Position numbers and translations under genes: made by a program | From: an uncultured Bacteroidales bacterium | GTDB taxonomy: Bacteria > Bacteroidota > Bacteroidia > Bacteroidales > JAUNSR01 | Length of the DNA stretch: 64,000 bases | Reading direction: 5' to 3' | Assembly: GCA_947074145.1 (NCBI GenBank) | Contig: CAMTOJ010000009.1 | Location: 28,596 to 92,595 of the forward strand | Shown here: piece by piece, positions 28,107 to 37,275 of the stretch | How the letters are laid out: each line of letters opens with the position of its first letter | How positions within the stretch are numbered: the first letter of the stretch is position 1 | Notes under the pieces: generated by a model | What the model was told of the DNA's origin: nothing | The model's database searches: none | The model's input: the letters and a program-made list of their open reading frames with translations, nothing else

Positions 28107-28132
28107 CTTTTATATATATTGTAATTATATGA

Positions 28133-29737
28133 TTACAATTTTGGACCTGCAGCAACAAGAGCTTTACCAGCGTCGTTTCCTGTAAACTTAGTGAAGTTTT
28201 TGATGAAACGTCCAGCAAGATCTTTAGCTTTTTCTTCCCATTGAGAAGCATCAGCATAAGTATCGCGAGGGTCAAGGATCTCAGTGTGTACTCCTGGAAG
28301 TTCTGTTGGAACAACGAAGTCAAACATTGGGATAACTTTAGTTGGAGCTTTGTCGATAGCACCAGAAAGGATTCCGTCGATGATACCACGAGTATCTTTG
28401 ATAGAAATACGTTTTCCTGTACCATTCCATCCTGTGTTAACAAGATATGCAGTAGATCCGTTAGCATTCATTTTCTTAACTAGTTCTTCAGCATATTTAG
28501 TTGGGTGAAGAGAAAGGAACGCAGCACCGAAACATGCAGAGAAAGTTGGAGTTGGTTCAGTGATACCACGCTCTGTTCCAGCAAGTTTAGCTGTGAAACC
28601 AGAAAGGAAGTAGTACTGAGCCTGCTCAGGAGAAAGGATAGATACTGGAGGAAGTACACCAAATGCATCAGCAGAAAGGAAAATAACTTTCTTAGCAGGA
28701 CCTGCTTTAGAAACTGGTTTAACGATGTTTTTGATGTGATAGATTGGGTAAGAAACACGAGTGTTTTCTGTTTTTGATCCATCAGCGAAATCAATTTTAC
28801 CGTCAGCAGCTACTGTTACGTTCTCAAGAAGAGCGTCACGTTTGATAGCAGCCCAGATATCTGGTTCGTTTTCTGAACATAGGTTGATAGTTTTAGCGTA
28901 GCATCCACCTTCGTAGTTGAATACACCTTCGTCATCCCAACCGTGCTCATCGTCACCGATTAGCTGACGTTTTGGGTCTGTAGAAAGAGTTGTTTTTCCT
29001 GTTCCAGAAAGACCGAAGAAGATAGCTGTATCACCAGCTTCACCAACGTTAGCAGAACAGTGCATAGAAGCCATTCCACGTAGAGGAAGAAGATAGTTCA
29101 TGTAAGAGAACATACCTTTTTTCATTTCACCACCGTACCAAGTGTTAAGGATGATCTGAACTTTTTCAGTTAGGTTGAAAACAACTGCAGTTTCAGAGTT
29201 CAATCCTAGTTCTTTGTAGTTAGCAGGAGCTTTAGCTCTAGATGCATTCATTACAACGAAATCAGGCTCACCGAAAGAAGCAAGTTCTTCAGCAGTAGGA
29301 CGGATAAACATGTTTGTAACGAAATGTGCCTGCCAAGCCACTTCCATGATGAAACGGATTTTAAGACGAGTATTTTCGTTAGCTCCACAGAAAGCATCAA
29401 CTACGAAAAGACGTTTGTTAGAAAGTTCTTTTGTAGCGATATCTTTAAGGATAGACCAAGTTTCTGTAGAAAGAGGTTTGTTATCATTTTTGTATTCTTC
29501 TGAAGTCCACCAGATTGAATCTTTAGTAGTTTCGTCTTTAACGAAGAATTTATCTTTAGGAGAACGACCTGTGTAGATACCTGTCATTACGTTAACAGCA
29601 CCCATTTCAGTTTCTTGTCCTTTTTCAAAACCTTCTAGTTCAGGTTTTGTTTCTTCAGCGAATAATACGTCATAAGAAGGGTTGTGTAAGATTTCAACCG
29701 CTCCATTGATACCGTACTTTGATAAATCTAAAGCCAT
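28133..29737 (-). CDS. pckA: Phosphoenolpyruvate carboxykinase (ATP)
   Basis: Interconverts oxaloacetate and phosphoenolpyruvate with ATP; in Bacteroidetes it works in CO2-fixing succinate fermentation as well as gluconeogenesis. Motifs: [15 protein letters not shown] near residue 51, [19 protein letters not shown] near 198, the kinase loops [17 protein letters not shown] near 238 and [23 protein letters not shown] near 258, and [13 protein letters not shown] near 435. The length of 534 residues is normal. Codon choice is visibly more biased than that of its neighbours (few rare codons), consistent with high expression. It stands alone with a leader of about 180 nt. Confidence 0.98.
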   Translation of the reverse strand: MALDLSKYGINGAVEILHNPSYDVLFAEETKPELEGFEKGQETEMGAVNVMTGIYTGRSPKDKFFVKDETTKDSIWWTSEEYKNDNKPLSTETWSILKDIATKELSNKRLFVVDAFCGANENTRLKIRFIMEVAWQAHFVTNMFIRPTAEELASFGEPDFVVMNASRAKAPANYKELGLNSETAVVFNLTEKVQIILNTWYGGEMKKGMFSYMNYLLPLRGMASMHCSANVGEAGDTAIFFGLSGTGKTTLSTDPKRQLIGDDEHGWDDEGVFNYEGGCYAKTINLCSENEPDIWAAIKRDALLENVTVAADGKIDFADGSKTENTRVSYPIYHIKNIVKPVSKAGPAKKVIFLSADAFGVLPPVSILSPEQAQYYFLSGFTAKLAGTERGITEPTPTFSACFGAAFLSLHPTKYAEELVKKMNANGSTAYLVNTGWNGTGKRISIKDTRGIIDGILSGAIDKAPTKVIPMFDFVVPTELPGVHTEILDPRDTYADASQWEEKAKDLAGRFIKNFTKFTGNDAGKALVAAGPKL

Positions 29738-29924
29738 AGTAATTTAATAATTGAAATTGTTATAAAAATATAATTGAATTCTCATAAAAAGCTTATTTCA
29801 AATTTGCTGAATAAGCTACTCAAGCAAGTGATGGAGTTTTAACCTTAAATCTAATAATACAACATAATACACACATTGTATTTCTTCATTTTATTTGATA
29901 ATACAATCCCTTTTTGAGTCGATA

Positions 29925-29932
29925 CAAAAATA
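29925..29932 (-). promoter_or_regulatory. -7 promoter box of pckA
   Basis: TATTTTTG on the minus strand, matching TAnnTTTG. A start near 29918 would leave a structured 180-nt leader before the ATG at 29737. Confidence 0.45.
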
Positions 29933-30152
29933 GAATAAATTATTAATGTAAACCATTAATTAAAGAAAAATTTCCACAATTAAAAAGAAGTATATTTTCA
30001 CATATCAAACTACTTAAAAACGAATCAAAAAAGAATGCAATACATTAGATATCAACAATATACACTTCACGACCAAAAGACTCCAAAATAAGTCAAATAT
30101 CATAGAGTTAACTTTATTAAGAAATTTTATGATATACAATCAGCAAAAATAA

Positions 30153-30192
30153 AAAAACGCTTAAAGAATCAATATATTCTCTAAGCGTTTTA
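30153..30192 (-). terminator. Terminator of the small exported protein gene
   Basis: Stem AAACGCTTA-N-AGAAT pairing with ATTCT-N-TAAGCGTTT with one A-C mismatch, followed by a T-run on the minus strand. It lies about 40 bp after the stop at 30233. Confidence 0.8.
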
Positions 30193-30232
30193 AGTTCTTA
30201 TTTATTACTTTAAAAAGAATCAGTACCAAAGA

Positions 30233-30442
30233 TTATTTTTTAGAACATTCTTTTTTGTCTTTAGTACATTCCTGCTTTTTAGAGCAAGATTCAGCTTTTT
30301 CTTTTTTCTCTTTAGTGCACTCCTGTTTCTTTTCTTTGCAGCACTCTTTTTTTGGTTTTTCTTTTGTTTCTGTCTGTGCAGATACCATAGTTGTTGCTCC
30401 ACAAGCAACGATTAAAGCGAAGGAAAGAAGTAATTTTTTCAT
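30233..30442 (-). CDS. Small exported Cys/Lys/Glu-rich protein
   Basis: A 69-residue protein. The signal peptide MKKLLLSFALIVACGATTMVSAQ ends in a plausible signal-peptidase I site after VSA. The mature 47 residues are almost all K, E, C, T and Q, with the Cys in short motifs (KKECC, KQEC, ESC, KQEC, KKEC), seven in all. I know no function. The composition could suit metal or redox buffering in the periplasm, like a minimal metallothionein-type peptide, but that is inference. It has its own promoter box (30521-30528) and terminator, so it is likely a real monocistronic gene. Confidence 0.8.
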   Translation of the reverse strand: MKKLLLSFALIVACGATTMVSAQTETKEKPKKECCKEKKQECTKEKKEKAESCSKKQECTKDKKECSKK

Positions 30443-30520
30443 ATTCCTGTAATTTTAAATTATTTATTAATATTCCGATTATCTTATTGTAATACAATGT
30501 TTTTAAGCACTCTTGTTTCC

Positions 30521-30528
30521 CAAATATA
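30521..30528 (-). promoter_or_regulatory. -7 promoter box of the small exported protein gene
   Basis: TATATTTG on the minus strand, matching TAnnTTTG, about 80 bp upstream of the ATG at 30442. Confidence 0.45.
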
Positions 30529-30613
30529 TGAAATATATCATAAACTCAATATTCACTATATTTTTTTAATATCTTTCAATACATTTTATATTTATAACAC
30601 AAAAAGGGGTCAC

Positions 30614-31297
30614 TTATATAGAAGAATCTTTCAAAATCAACAATGATTCAGGTCCCATATTAAAGAGCAGATCAACAATACTTAAATTAGGTCTGAATCC
30701 CCATTTTTGACTAAATAATTGATAATATTCAATATCAATAAATTCCTTATCAGAAAGTTTATGATCCCTTTTTGGATGAATACTATATCTATAATCAGCA
30801 ACTTTTTTATCATCAATAAGGATATCATTATTTAACAATAATCCCGTTTCCATATCACGCGATGGTTCGATATAATCTTCGGTCAAAATGATATTATCTT
30901 TTATACCTATAAGATCAGAGATCATAACCATCAATTCATAATTGAAATCAAACAAGAACTCATATTTCTTATTAAAAAAAGGAGCAAAATCATCCTCGTA
31001 AAATTCAAAAAAAGGAGAACTATTATAAGTACTTCTTATTGCATACCAATGTTGATGTCGCCAGTTCGCATGATCTGAAACTCTTATATCTCTAATATTA
31101 CGTTTCATTCCACCCGAGCTCTCAATAGGTATTGACAATGATTGTCTGTCATTTGCAGAACCTATAAAACAACGATTTCTGTAGGTCTGCTTTATATAGT
31201 TTTCCTTCGTTTCAAGAAATACCTGCTTATATTTATAAAGTTTCGAATAATATTCGATAGGAGCAAGGTAAGCTGTTGATAGAATTATTGAATCCAT
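30614..31297 (-). CDS. WbqC-like family protein
   Basis: A 227-residue cytoplasmic protein with the WbqC family start IILSTAYLAPIEYYSKLYKYKQVFLETKENYIKQTYRNRCFI and the conserved WRHQHWYAIRSTYNSSPFFEFYEDDFAPFF near residues 95-125. WbqC-family proteins are found near polysaccharide loci and, in Bacteroidetes, regularly beside lepB and dapB as here. The biochemical function is unknown. It lies 174 bp downstream of lepB, behind the lepB terminator. Confidence 0.88.
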   Translation of the reverse strand: MDSIILSTAYLAPIEYYSKLYKYKQVFLETKENYIKQTYRNRCFIGSANDRQSLSIPIESSGGMKRNIRDIRVSDHANWRHQHWYAIRSTYNSSPFFEFYEDDFAPFFNKKYEFLFDFNYELMVMISDLIGIKDNIILTEDYIEPSRDMETGLLLNNDILIDDKKVADYRYSIHPKRDHKLSDKEFIDIEYYQLFSQKWGFRPNLSIVDLLFNMGPESLLILKDSSI

Positions 31298-31389
31298 AAT
31301 TGAATATACATTATATAAGATAGAAGAATATGAAGAAGGTTTAATTGATAGTTATTTTTTTAATCTATTTTTCAATATCATTTTAAAAC

Positions 31390-31436
31390 AAAAATGCCAT
31401 AGTTTTAATCTTCATAATAATAAGATCAAAACTATG
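31390..31436 (-). terminator. Terminator of lepB
   Basis: 15-bp stem with one mismatch, arms 31398-31412 and 31422-31436, followed on the minus strand by CATTTTTGTTTT. It lies 36 bp after the lepB stop. Confidence 0.75.
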
Positions 31437-31471
31437 ACAAAAATTATTCTTTACCAATCGAAAGAAATGAT

Positions 31472-32956
31472 TTATAGATTAGTTACACATCTGAATAATC
31501 TATTTATTCTTATTCCTCCTTTAAACATAGGTTTATCCTTTTCAAGAGAGAGCCAAACAAACACAGGCGATCCTACTACATGATCTTCCGGAACAAATCC
31601 CCAAGATCTTGAATCAGCACTACGATCTCTGTTGTCTCCCATCATCCAATAATAATCCATCATAAAAGTATAAGAAGTCGTTTCTTTACCATTTATAAAA
31701 TAACGTCCATCTTTAACCTCCATCTTATTATCTTCATAGTTAACAATACATCTCTTATAAAGAGCATAATTATCGGGAGTCAACTCAATTGTCGCACCCT
31801 TTTTCGGAATCCAAATAGGTCCATAATTAGCACGTGTCCAATTCTCATCATAACCTAAAGGATAAGTTGCACCACCCATAAATCCTGGTTCTGGAACTAT
31901 TTTTGTGACAATGCTCATCTTTTCGGCTTTTTCCAAAGCTTCTTGAGTCAATGGCATCTTATATATAGGGTTGAATCGGCCATTAGCTTTAGGTGTAAAT
32001 CCAAGAAATTCCAAGAGCATTTTTCCTTCTCCAGGTCTGTCTTCCGAACTCATATTCCCACTCTCATCAACCACTCCGCGATCATCTTTATTTACGCCAA
32101 GCGCTTCCCAGTTTTGCTCGCCAAAACGTGTTCCGTTTGTTTCTACAAAATAAGCAAGCTGCATATTTTTAGGATTAGCAATCTTTTCGCTATTTATAAA
32201 AACCTGATTTTCTATGATTTGCAAAGTATCTCCTGGTAACCCGATACAACGTTTTACATAATTCTCACGTCTGTCCACAGGACGATAAATAACCTCCCCA
32301 AATATTCCGGGATTACGTAGTATTGTTTTTTCACCACCATTATAATAACACAATGTATAATAATCAGGATTTTGAATCTTGGTACAAACAGTATCTCCGG
32401 CAGGGAAATTAAAAACCACAATATCATTTCTCTCAATATCTTTGAAACCCTTCAATCTTTTATATCCCCATTGAGGCCAATCAATATACGATTTAGTATT
32501 CACAATCGGCAAAGTATGTTGAGCTAAAGGGAAAGACAATGGAGTATTCGGAATTCTCGGACCGTAAGTCATTTTACTCACAAAAAGATAATCTCCGACC
32601 AATAATGACTTTTCAAGAGAAGATGTAGGTATCTGATAATTCTGAAAAAAGAAAGTATTTATAAAATAAACTGCTACCAATGCAAACACAATGGCATCAA
32701 CCCATTCCATTACTTTTTTTACACTCTTATTTTTTGATTTCTTCCAAAATGTCCAAGGAATAAACTTGGTATAATAAATATCCACGATGAAAGGAAGAAT
32801 TATAAAAAGAAAAGGGTTTCCGACCCAAATAACCCATGCAATACAAAGTATACACCAAAGCACACAGCGTATTATCTGTCCTTTTGTTGGTCGTCTTTGA
32901 AAACCTCTGGTTATAACCTCCTCTTCCTTTTGGGAATTATTAATTTCTGATGACAT
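31472..32956 (-). CDS. lepB: Signal peptidase I
   Basis: Membrane-bound serine protease that removes signal peptides from exported proteins. Hydrophobic segments at about residues 28-60 and 87-103 precede the catalytic region NYQIPTSSLEKSLLVGDYLFVSK, in which Ser113 is the likely nucleophile; Met, common after it, is Leu here. The general-base Lys is in ENYVKRCIGLPGDTLQI near residue 236, and the family closing motif is GDNRDRSADSRSWGFVPEDHVVG near 440-462. At 494 residues it is much longer than the E. coli enzyme (324); the extra sequence lies between the Lys box and the GDNRDRS box, as in other Bacteroidales. It lies 67 bp after dapB and is probably co-transcribed with it. Confidence 0.95.
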   Translation of the reverse strand: MSSEINNSQKEEEVITRGFQRRPTKGQIIRCVLWCILCIAWVIWVGNPFLFIILPFIVDIYYTKFIPWTFWKKSKNKSVKKVMEWVDAIVFALVAVYFINTFFFQNYQIPTSSLEKSLLVGDYLFVSKMTYGPRIPNTPLSFPLAQHTLPIVNTKSYIDWPQWGYKRLKGFKDIERNDIVVFNFPAGDTVCTKIQNPDYYTLCYYNGGEKTILRNPGIFGEVIYRPVDRRENYVKRCIGLPGDTLQIIENQVFINSEKIANPKNMQLAYFVETNGTRFGEQNWEALGVNKDDRGVVDESGNMSSEDRPGEGKMLLEFLGFTPKANGRFNPIYKMPLTQEALEKAEKMSIVTKIVPEPGFMGGATYPLGYDENWTRANYGPIWIPKKGATIELTPDNYALYKRCIVNYEDNKMEVKDGRYFINGKETTSYTFMMDYYWMMGDNRDRSADSRSWGFVPEDHVVGSPVFVWLSLEKDKPMFKGGIRINRLFRCVTNL

Positions 32957-33023
32957 ATCTATTGATTTATCGTTTTTATTAAAACCTAATTTATATCTTT
33001 TATCTATAAAAATATGACGATAA

Positions 33024-33740
33024 TTACAATTTCATCATATCGTCCATAGTGTAAAAACCCTTTTTATCATGAAGAAACTCAGCAGCAACAACAGCTCCCA
33101 AGGCAAAACCTTCTCTGCTTTTTGCATCATGTGTCATTGATATAGTATCAACTCCTGACTCATATATTATGGTATGAATACCCGGTACTTCATCACGACG
33201 GAAAGCAGTAATTCCAACTTCATCTAACGATGGAGTCTGTGTTTCATTCCATTTTGTCTTTGAATCAAGATTTTCAATAAGTCCTTCAGCAAGAGAGATT
33301 GCTGTTCCACTCGGAGAATCAAGTTTATGAATATGATGAGTTTCCTCCATTCTTACATCATACTGAGGAAACTTATTCATAATTCTTGCAAGATATTTAT
33401 TCAAAGCAAAGAATATATTTACACCAATACTATAATTAGATGCATAAAAAAATGTTTGAGCTCCATCTTTACAAGCCTCTTTGATCTCATCCATTTTAGA
33501 CAACCAACCTGTGGTTCCTGCAACTACAGGAATATGTGCGGCAAAACACTTAGCATAATTATCCATTGCCGATGTTGGCATAGAAAACTCTATCGCGACA
33601 TCTGAATTCTTAAATTCACTTGATTCAAAATCCTCCTGATTATCTTTATCAATTTTTACAACAACTTCATGACCTCTTTCAAGAGCTATTTTTTCGATGA
33701 TATGGCCCATTTTGCCATATCCTATTAGAGCTATTTTCAT
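33024..33740 (-). CDS. dapB: 4-hydroxy-tetrahydrodipicolinate reductase
   Basis: NAD(P)H enzyme of the diaminopimelate/lysine pathway. The dinucleotide fold starts MKIALIGYGKMGHIIEKIA, VAGTTGW is near residue 73, SNYSIGVNIFF near 102 and the active-site motif EETHHIHKLDSPSGTA near residues 132-147. The length of 238 residues is a little shorter than the E. coli enzyme (273), as usual for Bacteroidetes. It supplies meso-DAP for the MurE encoded earlier in the window. Confidence 0.96.
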   Translation of the reverse strand: MKIALIGYGKMGHIIEKIALERGHEVVVKIDKDNQEDFESSEFKNSDVAIEFSMPTSAMDNYAKCFAAHIPVVAGTTGWLSKMDEIKEACKDGAQTFFYASNYSIGVNIFFALNKYLARIMNKFPQYDVRMEETHHIHKLDSPSGTAISLAEGLIENLDSKTKWNETQTPSLDEVGITAFRRDEVPGIHTIIYESGVDTISMTHDAKSREGFALGAVVAAEFLHDKKGFYTMDDMMKL

Positions 33741-33903
33741 TGTTTATAATTTCGTTTATTAAGTATCTCCGTATTAACTATAAGAACTTCTTTGTTTATA
33801 TATATTAAATTTTACCTAAAATTAAACTGAAAAATCGTTATTTATTGAATAATATTCATGAATTAAATCAACAATTTTCCATGTTTAGTAGTTCATATCA
33901 AGA

Positions 33904-33911
33904 CAAATATA
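33904..33911 (-). promoter_or_regulatory. Candidate -7 box of dapB-lepB
   Basis: TATATTTG on the minus strand, matching TAnnTTTG; the leader would be about 155 nt. The box lies in the 209-bp divergent region shared with the DUF2851 gene. Confidence 0.35.
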
Positions 33912-33949
33912 CGCAATTTGAATAAATATGGTTCTCAAATAGTGTAGTT

Positions 33950-35227
33950 ATGGAACAAATACTCCAATATGCATGGAAATACAGATTATTTAATCAATCT
34001 GATTTACGTACAACAGACGGTCATAATTTTGAAATTTTAGACGTCGGAATACATAATTCCGATGGGGGACCCGACTTCTTTAATGCCAAGATAAAATATA
34101 ATGATACTGTTTGGGCAGGAAATGTAGAAATACATAATAACTCTTCCGATTGGTATCTTCATTCTCACCATAAAGACAAAAAATATGATTCTGTTATATT
34201 AAATGTTGTAACAAACCACGATAGTGAAATCTACAGAACCAACGGCGACAAAATAACTCAGTTTATCATTGACGTTCCTTCGAAAATCATCAATGATTAT
34301 AAGTTTCTATCAAATGAAAGCAAATCTCTCATTCCTTGTTCCATGCGCCTTTGTGAAATACCATCTATATATGTTGAAGATTGGAAAACCTCTCTCGTTA
34401 GTGAAAGACTAAATAATAAAGCTGATCATTTCAGAAATCTTGTTGATCATTTCACTGGTGATTGGAATGCGGCATTCTATGTTTTATTTTCCAGAAGTTT
34501 CGGAACCGGAATTAATAGTGACAGTTTTGAAAGACTAACAAGAGCAACTCCTCTTAATTTTCTAAAACGTCATATAGATTCAATACTTCAAACTGAAGCT
34601 ATTTTGTTAGGACAAGCAGGTTTACTTGATGACGATTTACAATTGGCATATTATAAGATTCTCAAAAGAGAATATTCTATTTTAAAAAGTAAGTTTTCTT
34701 TAAAACCTATTGAACGTTCAAGCTGGCAATTTTTCAGACTTCGACCGACAGCATTTCCTCATCTTCGTATCGCTATGCTTTCGGCTGTTCTTCATAAAAA
34801 CACAGATATTTTCTCTTTGATAACAGAATTAAAGAAAGAAGATATGTTTGAAAATATTAATAAGCTATTCAAAATAACGCCAAATCCCTATTGGGAAAAT
34901 CACTATAATTTCAATGAAAACGAAACGACACATTCAGTTTCGCTCGGAAGGCAAACAATAAATTCTATTATTATCAATAGTATAATACCGGCTCTTTATG
35001 CATATGGTGAACATTATAATATGGTAAGATATAAAGATCTTGCATTTCTATTATTAGAAAAGATTCCATATGAAAATAATTTATATGTAAGGAATTTCAA
35101 AAACTCAGGAATTGAGATTACAAATGCATATGATTCACAAGCCTTAATTCAATTATTCAAAGAATATTGCCAAAAGAAGAAGTGTATGTATTGCAGATTT
35201 GGAGCTAAACTTATTGGGAAATGTTGA
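33950..35227 (+). CDS. DUF2851 family protein
   Basis: A 425-residue protein restricted mostly to Bacteroidetes and Chlorobi. The N-terminal block HNSDGGPDFFNAKIKYNDTVWAGNVEIHNNSSDWYLHSHHKDKKYDSVILNVV is the family hallmark. The spacing of GPDF, then GNVEIH, resembles a PD-(D/E)xK nuclease-like core, but that is only a visual impression. The C-terminus has CQKKKCMYCRFGAKLI with clustered Cys (CxxxxCxxC), a possible metal site. No function is established. It stands alone. Confidence 0.85.
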   Translation: MEQILQYAWKYRLFNQSDLRTTDGHNFEILDVGIHNSDGGPDFFNAKIKYNDTVWAGNVEIHNNSSDWYLHSHHKDKKYDSVILNVVTNHDSEIYRTNGDKITQFIIDVPSKIINDYKFLSNESKSLIPCSMRLCEIPSIYVEDWKTSLVSERLNNKADHFRNLVDHFTGDWNAAFYVLFSRSFGTGINSDSFERLTRATPLNFLKRHIDSILQTEAILLGQAGLLDDDLQLAYYKILKREYSILKSKFSLKPIERSSWQFFRLRPTAFPHLRIAMLSAVLHKNTDIFSLITELKKEDMFENINKLFKITPNPYWENHYNFNENETTHSVSLGRQTINSIIINSIIPALYAYGEHYNMVRYKDLAFLLLEKIPYENNLYVRNFKNSGIEITNAYDSQALIQLFKEYCQKKKCMYCRFGAKLIGKC

Positions 35228-35263
35228 TTTTCTATTAAAGAAAAGGGAATAGATATAAAAAAC

Positions 35264-35506
35264 AAAGTGACGAGTCCTCACGGATTCGTCACCTTTAACA
35301 ATGTTTTCGTGAACTAATTACTTTTTTTACCTTATTACTATCTACATAAACTAATTTACTGAAAAATCATAGTTTATTGTTAATGATTTAATGTGTTATC
35401 TGTTTGATATAAAAATGTGTTAATTACTATATTTAATTAGCCTTTATATAAGATAAATGCTTAATGTGTGTCAATTTTATTTTGATCTCTTACTGTTACA
35501 AATATA
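35264..35506 (-). ncRNA. Candidate small RNA (promoter box to terminator)
   Basis: On the minus strand a TATATTTG box (35499-35506) is followed about 200 nt later by a 10-bp stem (GTGACGA-type arms, 35267-35290) and a T-run TTTGTTTTTT. The hairpin has a good T-run only on the minus strand, although no minus-strand gene lies just upstream. This suggests an independent transcript of about 225 nt. There is no family match that I can recognise. Confidence 0.3.
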
Positions 35507-35769
35507 AAAATGAAATATAACATAAAAAAGCATTTATTAGTCAAATACCTCTTTTTATAGATCAATTTCTAAATAATAGTTACTAAATATGATTGATAAC
35601 TACCTAAATGAATAATAACTTGTAATTTCTGATCATAAAAAAGATTTTTCAATTATTCATACGATATAAATTGATCTTTTTTGGATGAAAAATTTATTGT
35701 ATAAATTGATTTTCTATGAAAAGATAGCAATTAAAGATGAAAAATTAGCTCAAAGCAATATTATTTTAT

Positions 35770-35824
35770 AAGAAAAAAGAGATTCCCTCATTCCTTAAGG
35801 AAATGGGGGAATCTCTTTTTTCTT
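35770..35824. terminator. Strong bidirectional terminator downstream of ychF
   Basis: Perfect 18-bp arms (35770-35787 and 35807-35824) with A-runs on one side and T-runs on the other, plus an inner imperfect stem around TTAA. It lies 130 bp after the ychF stop. Confidence 0.85.
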
Positions 35825-35953
35825 ATTTTCTTAAGTTTTTAAGATCGATTCTTAACTTAATATAATAACATACGAAGATTCATATTTTAGAAAAATGAGA
35901 AATCTTTATTTTTCACGTATCTAATAAAAAATGAAATATGTTATTGTAAAAAA

Positions 35954-37057
35954 TTAAACATTAAATCTGAAGTGCATAATATCTCCGTCATGAGCAACAT
36001 ACTCTTTTCCTTCGACATTCATTTTTCCTGCTTCTTTACAAGCAGCCTCAGATCCAAGGGTAACAAAATCGTCATATTTTATAACTTCTGCACGGATAAA
36101 TCCTTTTTCAAAATCTGTATGAATCACAGCTGCACATTGCGGAGCTTTACTTCCTTTAAGGAAAGTCCATGCTCTCACTTCCTGAACACCAACCGTAAAA
36201 TATGTTTCAAGATCGAGTAGGGCATATGCTGCTCTGATCAGACGAGAAACTCCTGATTCTTCAAGACCGATTTCGTTAAGAAACATCTCACGTTCTTCAT
36301 AAGTTTCAAATTCAGCAATTTCTGATTCTATTTTCGCCGCAACAATAAGAATTTGAGCATCCTCATCTTTAACAGCTTCCTTAACCATATCTACATATTT
36401 GTTTCCGTTTACGGCACTTGCCTCATCAACATTACAAACATACATTACAGGTTTACTAGTCAAAAGATAAAGTTCTTTAGCTGCTTTCATCTCATCTTTA
36501 GTATCAAATGTTACTGTTCTTGCAGATTTTCCCTGAAGAAGAGCCTCCTGATATTTCTTTAAAACTTCGAACTGAAGTTTTGCAAGTTTGTCGCCACCTG
36601 TTTGTGCTTGTTTCTGAACCTTAGAAAGACGAGATTCAATAGTCTCAAGATCTTTAAGTTGTAGTTCATAATCAATAATCTCTTTATCGCGAAGGGGATT
36701 CACACTTCCGTCAACATGTGTAATATTTTCATCATCGAAACAACGAAGTACATGAAGAATAGCATCAGTTTCACGTATGTTAGCAAGAAATTTATTTCCA
36801 AGACCTTCACCTTTACTTGCACCTTTTACAAGTCCGGCAATATCCACAATCTCTACAGTTGTTGGAACTATTCTCTGAGGATTAACAAGAGAAGCAAGTT
36901 TATTCAATCTTTCATCCGGTACTGTAATTACACCCACATTAGGTTCAATAGTACAAAAAGGAAAATTAGCCGACTGAGCTTTTGCATTTGATAAGCAATT
37001 AAACAGTGTCGATTTACCAACATTTGGTAGTCCGACAATACCGCATTGTAATGCCAT
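35954..37057 (-). CDS. ychF: Redox-regulated ATPase/GTPase YchF
   Basis: Obg-family P-loop NTPase that prefers ATP and associates with ribosomes. G1 is [15 protein letters not shown] at residues 6-20, G3 is [21 protein letters not shown] near 66-86, and the G4 position reads CNVDEA instead of NKxD, which explains the ATP preference of the family. The C-terminal TGS-like domain ends [13 protein letters not shown]. The length of 367 residues is normal. Its promoter box (37170-37177) abuts the polA terminator. Confidence 0.97.
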   Translation of the reverse strand: MALQCGIVGLPNVGKSTLFNCLSNAKAQSANFPFCTIEPNVGVITVPDERLNKLASLVNPQRIVPTTVEIVDIAGLVKGASKGEGLGNKFLANIRETDAILHVLRCFDDENITHVDGSVNPLRDKEIIDYELQLKDLETIESRLSKVQKQAQTGGDKLAKLQFEVLKKYQEALLQGKSARTVTFDTKDEMKAAKELYLLTSKPVMYVCNVDEASAVNGNKYVDMVKEAVKDEDAQILIVAAKIESEIAEFETYEEREMFLNEIGLEESGVSRLIRAAYALLDLETYFTVGVQEVRAWTFLKGSKAPQCAAVIHTDFEKGFIRAEVIKYDDFVTLGSEAACKEAGKMNVEGKEYVAHDGDIMHFRFNV

Positions 37058-37111
37058 TTAATATATATTTTAATTATTATTTTATTATAGGTTGGTATTT
37101 TCAGAATATAA

Positions 37112-37169
37112 AAAAATACGCTCTGAAAATCAGATGATAAAAACCTCTATCATTCTATTTTTCAGAGCG
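37112..37169 (-). terminator. Terminator of polA
   Basis: Perfect 11-bp inverted repeat CGCTCTGAAAA / TTTTCAGAGCG (37119-37129 and 37159-37169) with a 29-nt loop, followed on the minus strand by TATTTTTTT. It lies about 105 bp after the polA stop. Confidence 0.7.
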
Positions 37170-37177
37170 CAAAGATA
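37170..37177 (-). promoter_or_regulatory. -7 promoter box of ychF
   Basis: TATCTTTG on the minus strand, matching TAnnTTTG. It directly abuts the right arm of the polA terminator, so the ychF transcript would start inside the hairpin. Confidence 0.45.
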
Positions 37178-37275
37178 CATATTCTTTTGTCAATTAACAA
37201 TCTATATAGGATATCAATCCTTATATATGATCAATTGACTCCGTTATTATTTTACAATAATGATTAAATATATCA

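Larger units (their letters stand above)
27714..28132. other. Convergent intergenic region nadB / pckA
   Basis: 419 bp with a terminator at each side (27755-27799 for nadB, 28072-28106 for pckA). Between them is AT-rich sequence with one 32-codon frame (27951-28049) that I do not consider a gene. Confidence 0.5.
29738..30232. other. Region between pckA and the small exported protein gene
   Basis: 495 bp. The left 190 bp are the pckA leader and promoter, with two inverted repeats (29790-29817 and 29875-29907). The right part holds the terminator of the gene at 30233. I see nothing specific at 29940-30150. Confidence 0.5.
35228..35953. other. Long intergenic region DUF2851 gene / ychF
   Basis: 726 bp, very AT-rich, no credible protein gene. 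It has a hairpin at 35264-35293, an isolated minus-strand -7 box at 35499-35506 and a very strong hairpin at 35770-35824. The stretch from the box down to the first hairpin could be a small RNA gene. Confidence 0.5.

Noticed and set aside
28042..28794. Several frames on both strands over the pckA region
   Set aside because: They lie wholly or mostly within pckA, whose strong codon bias keeps other frames open. The translations are Leu/Ser-rich or Arg/Ser-rich shadows.
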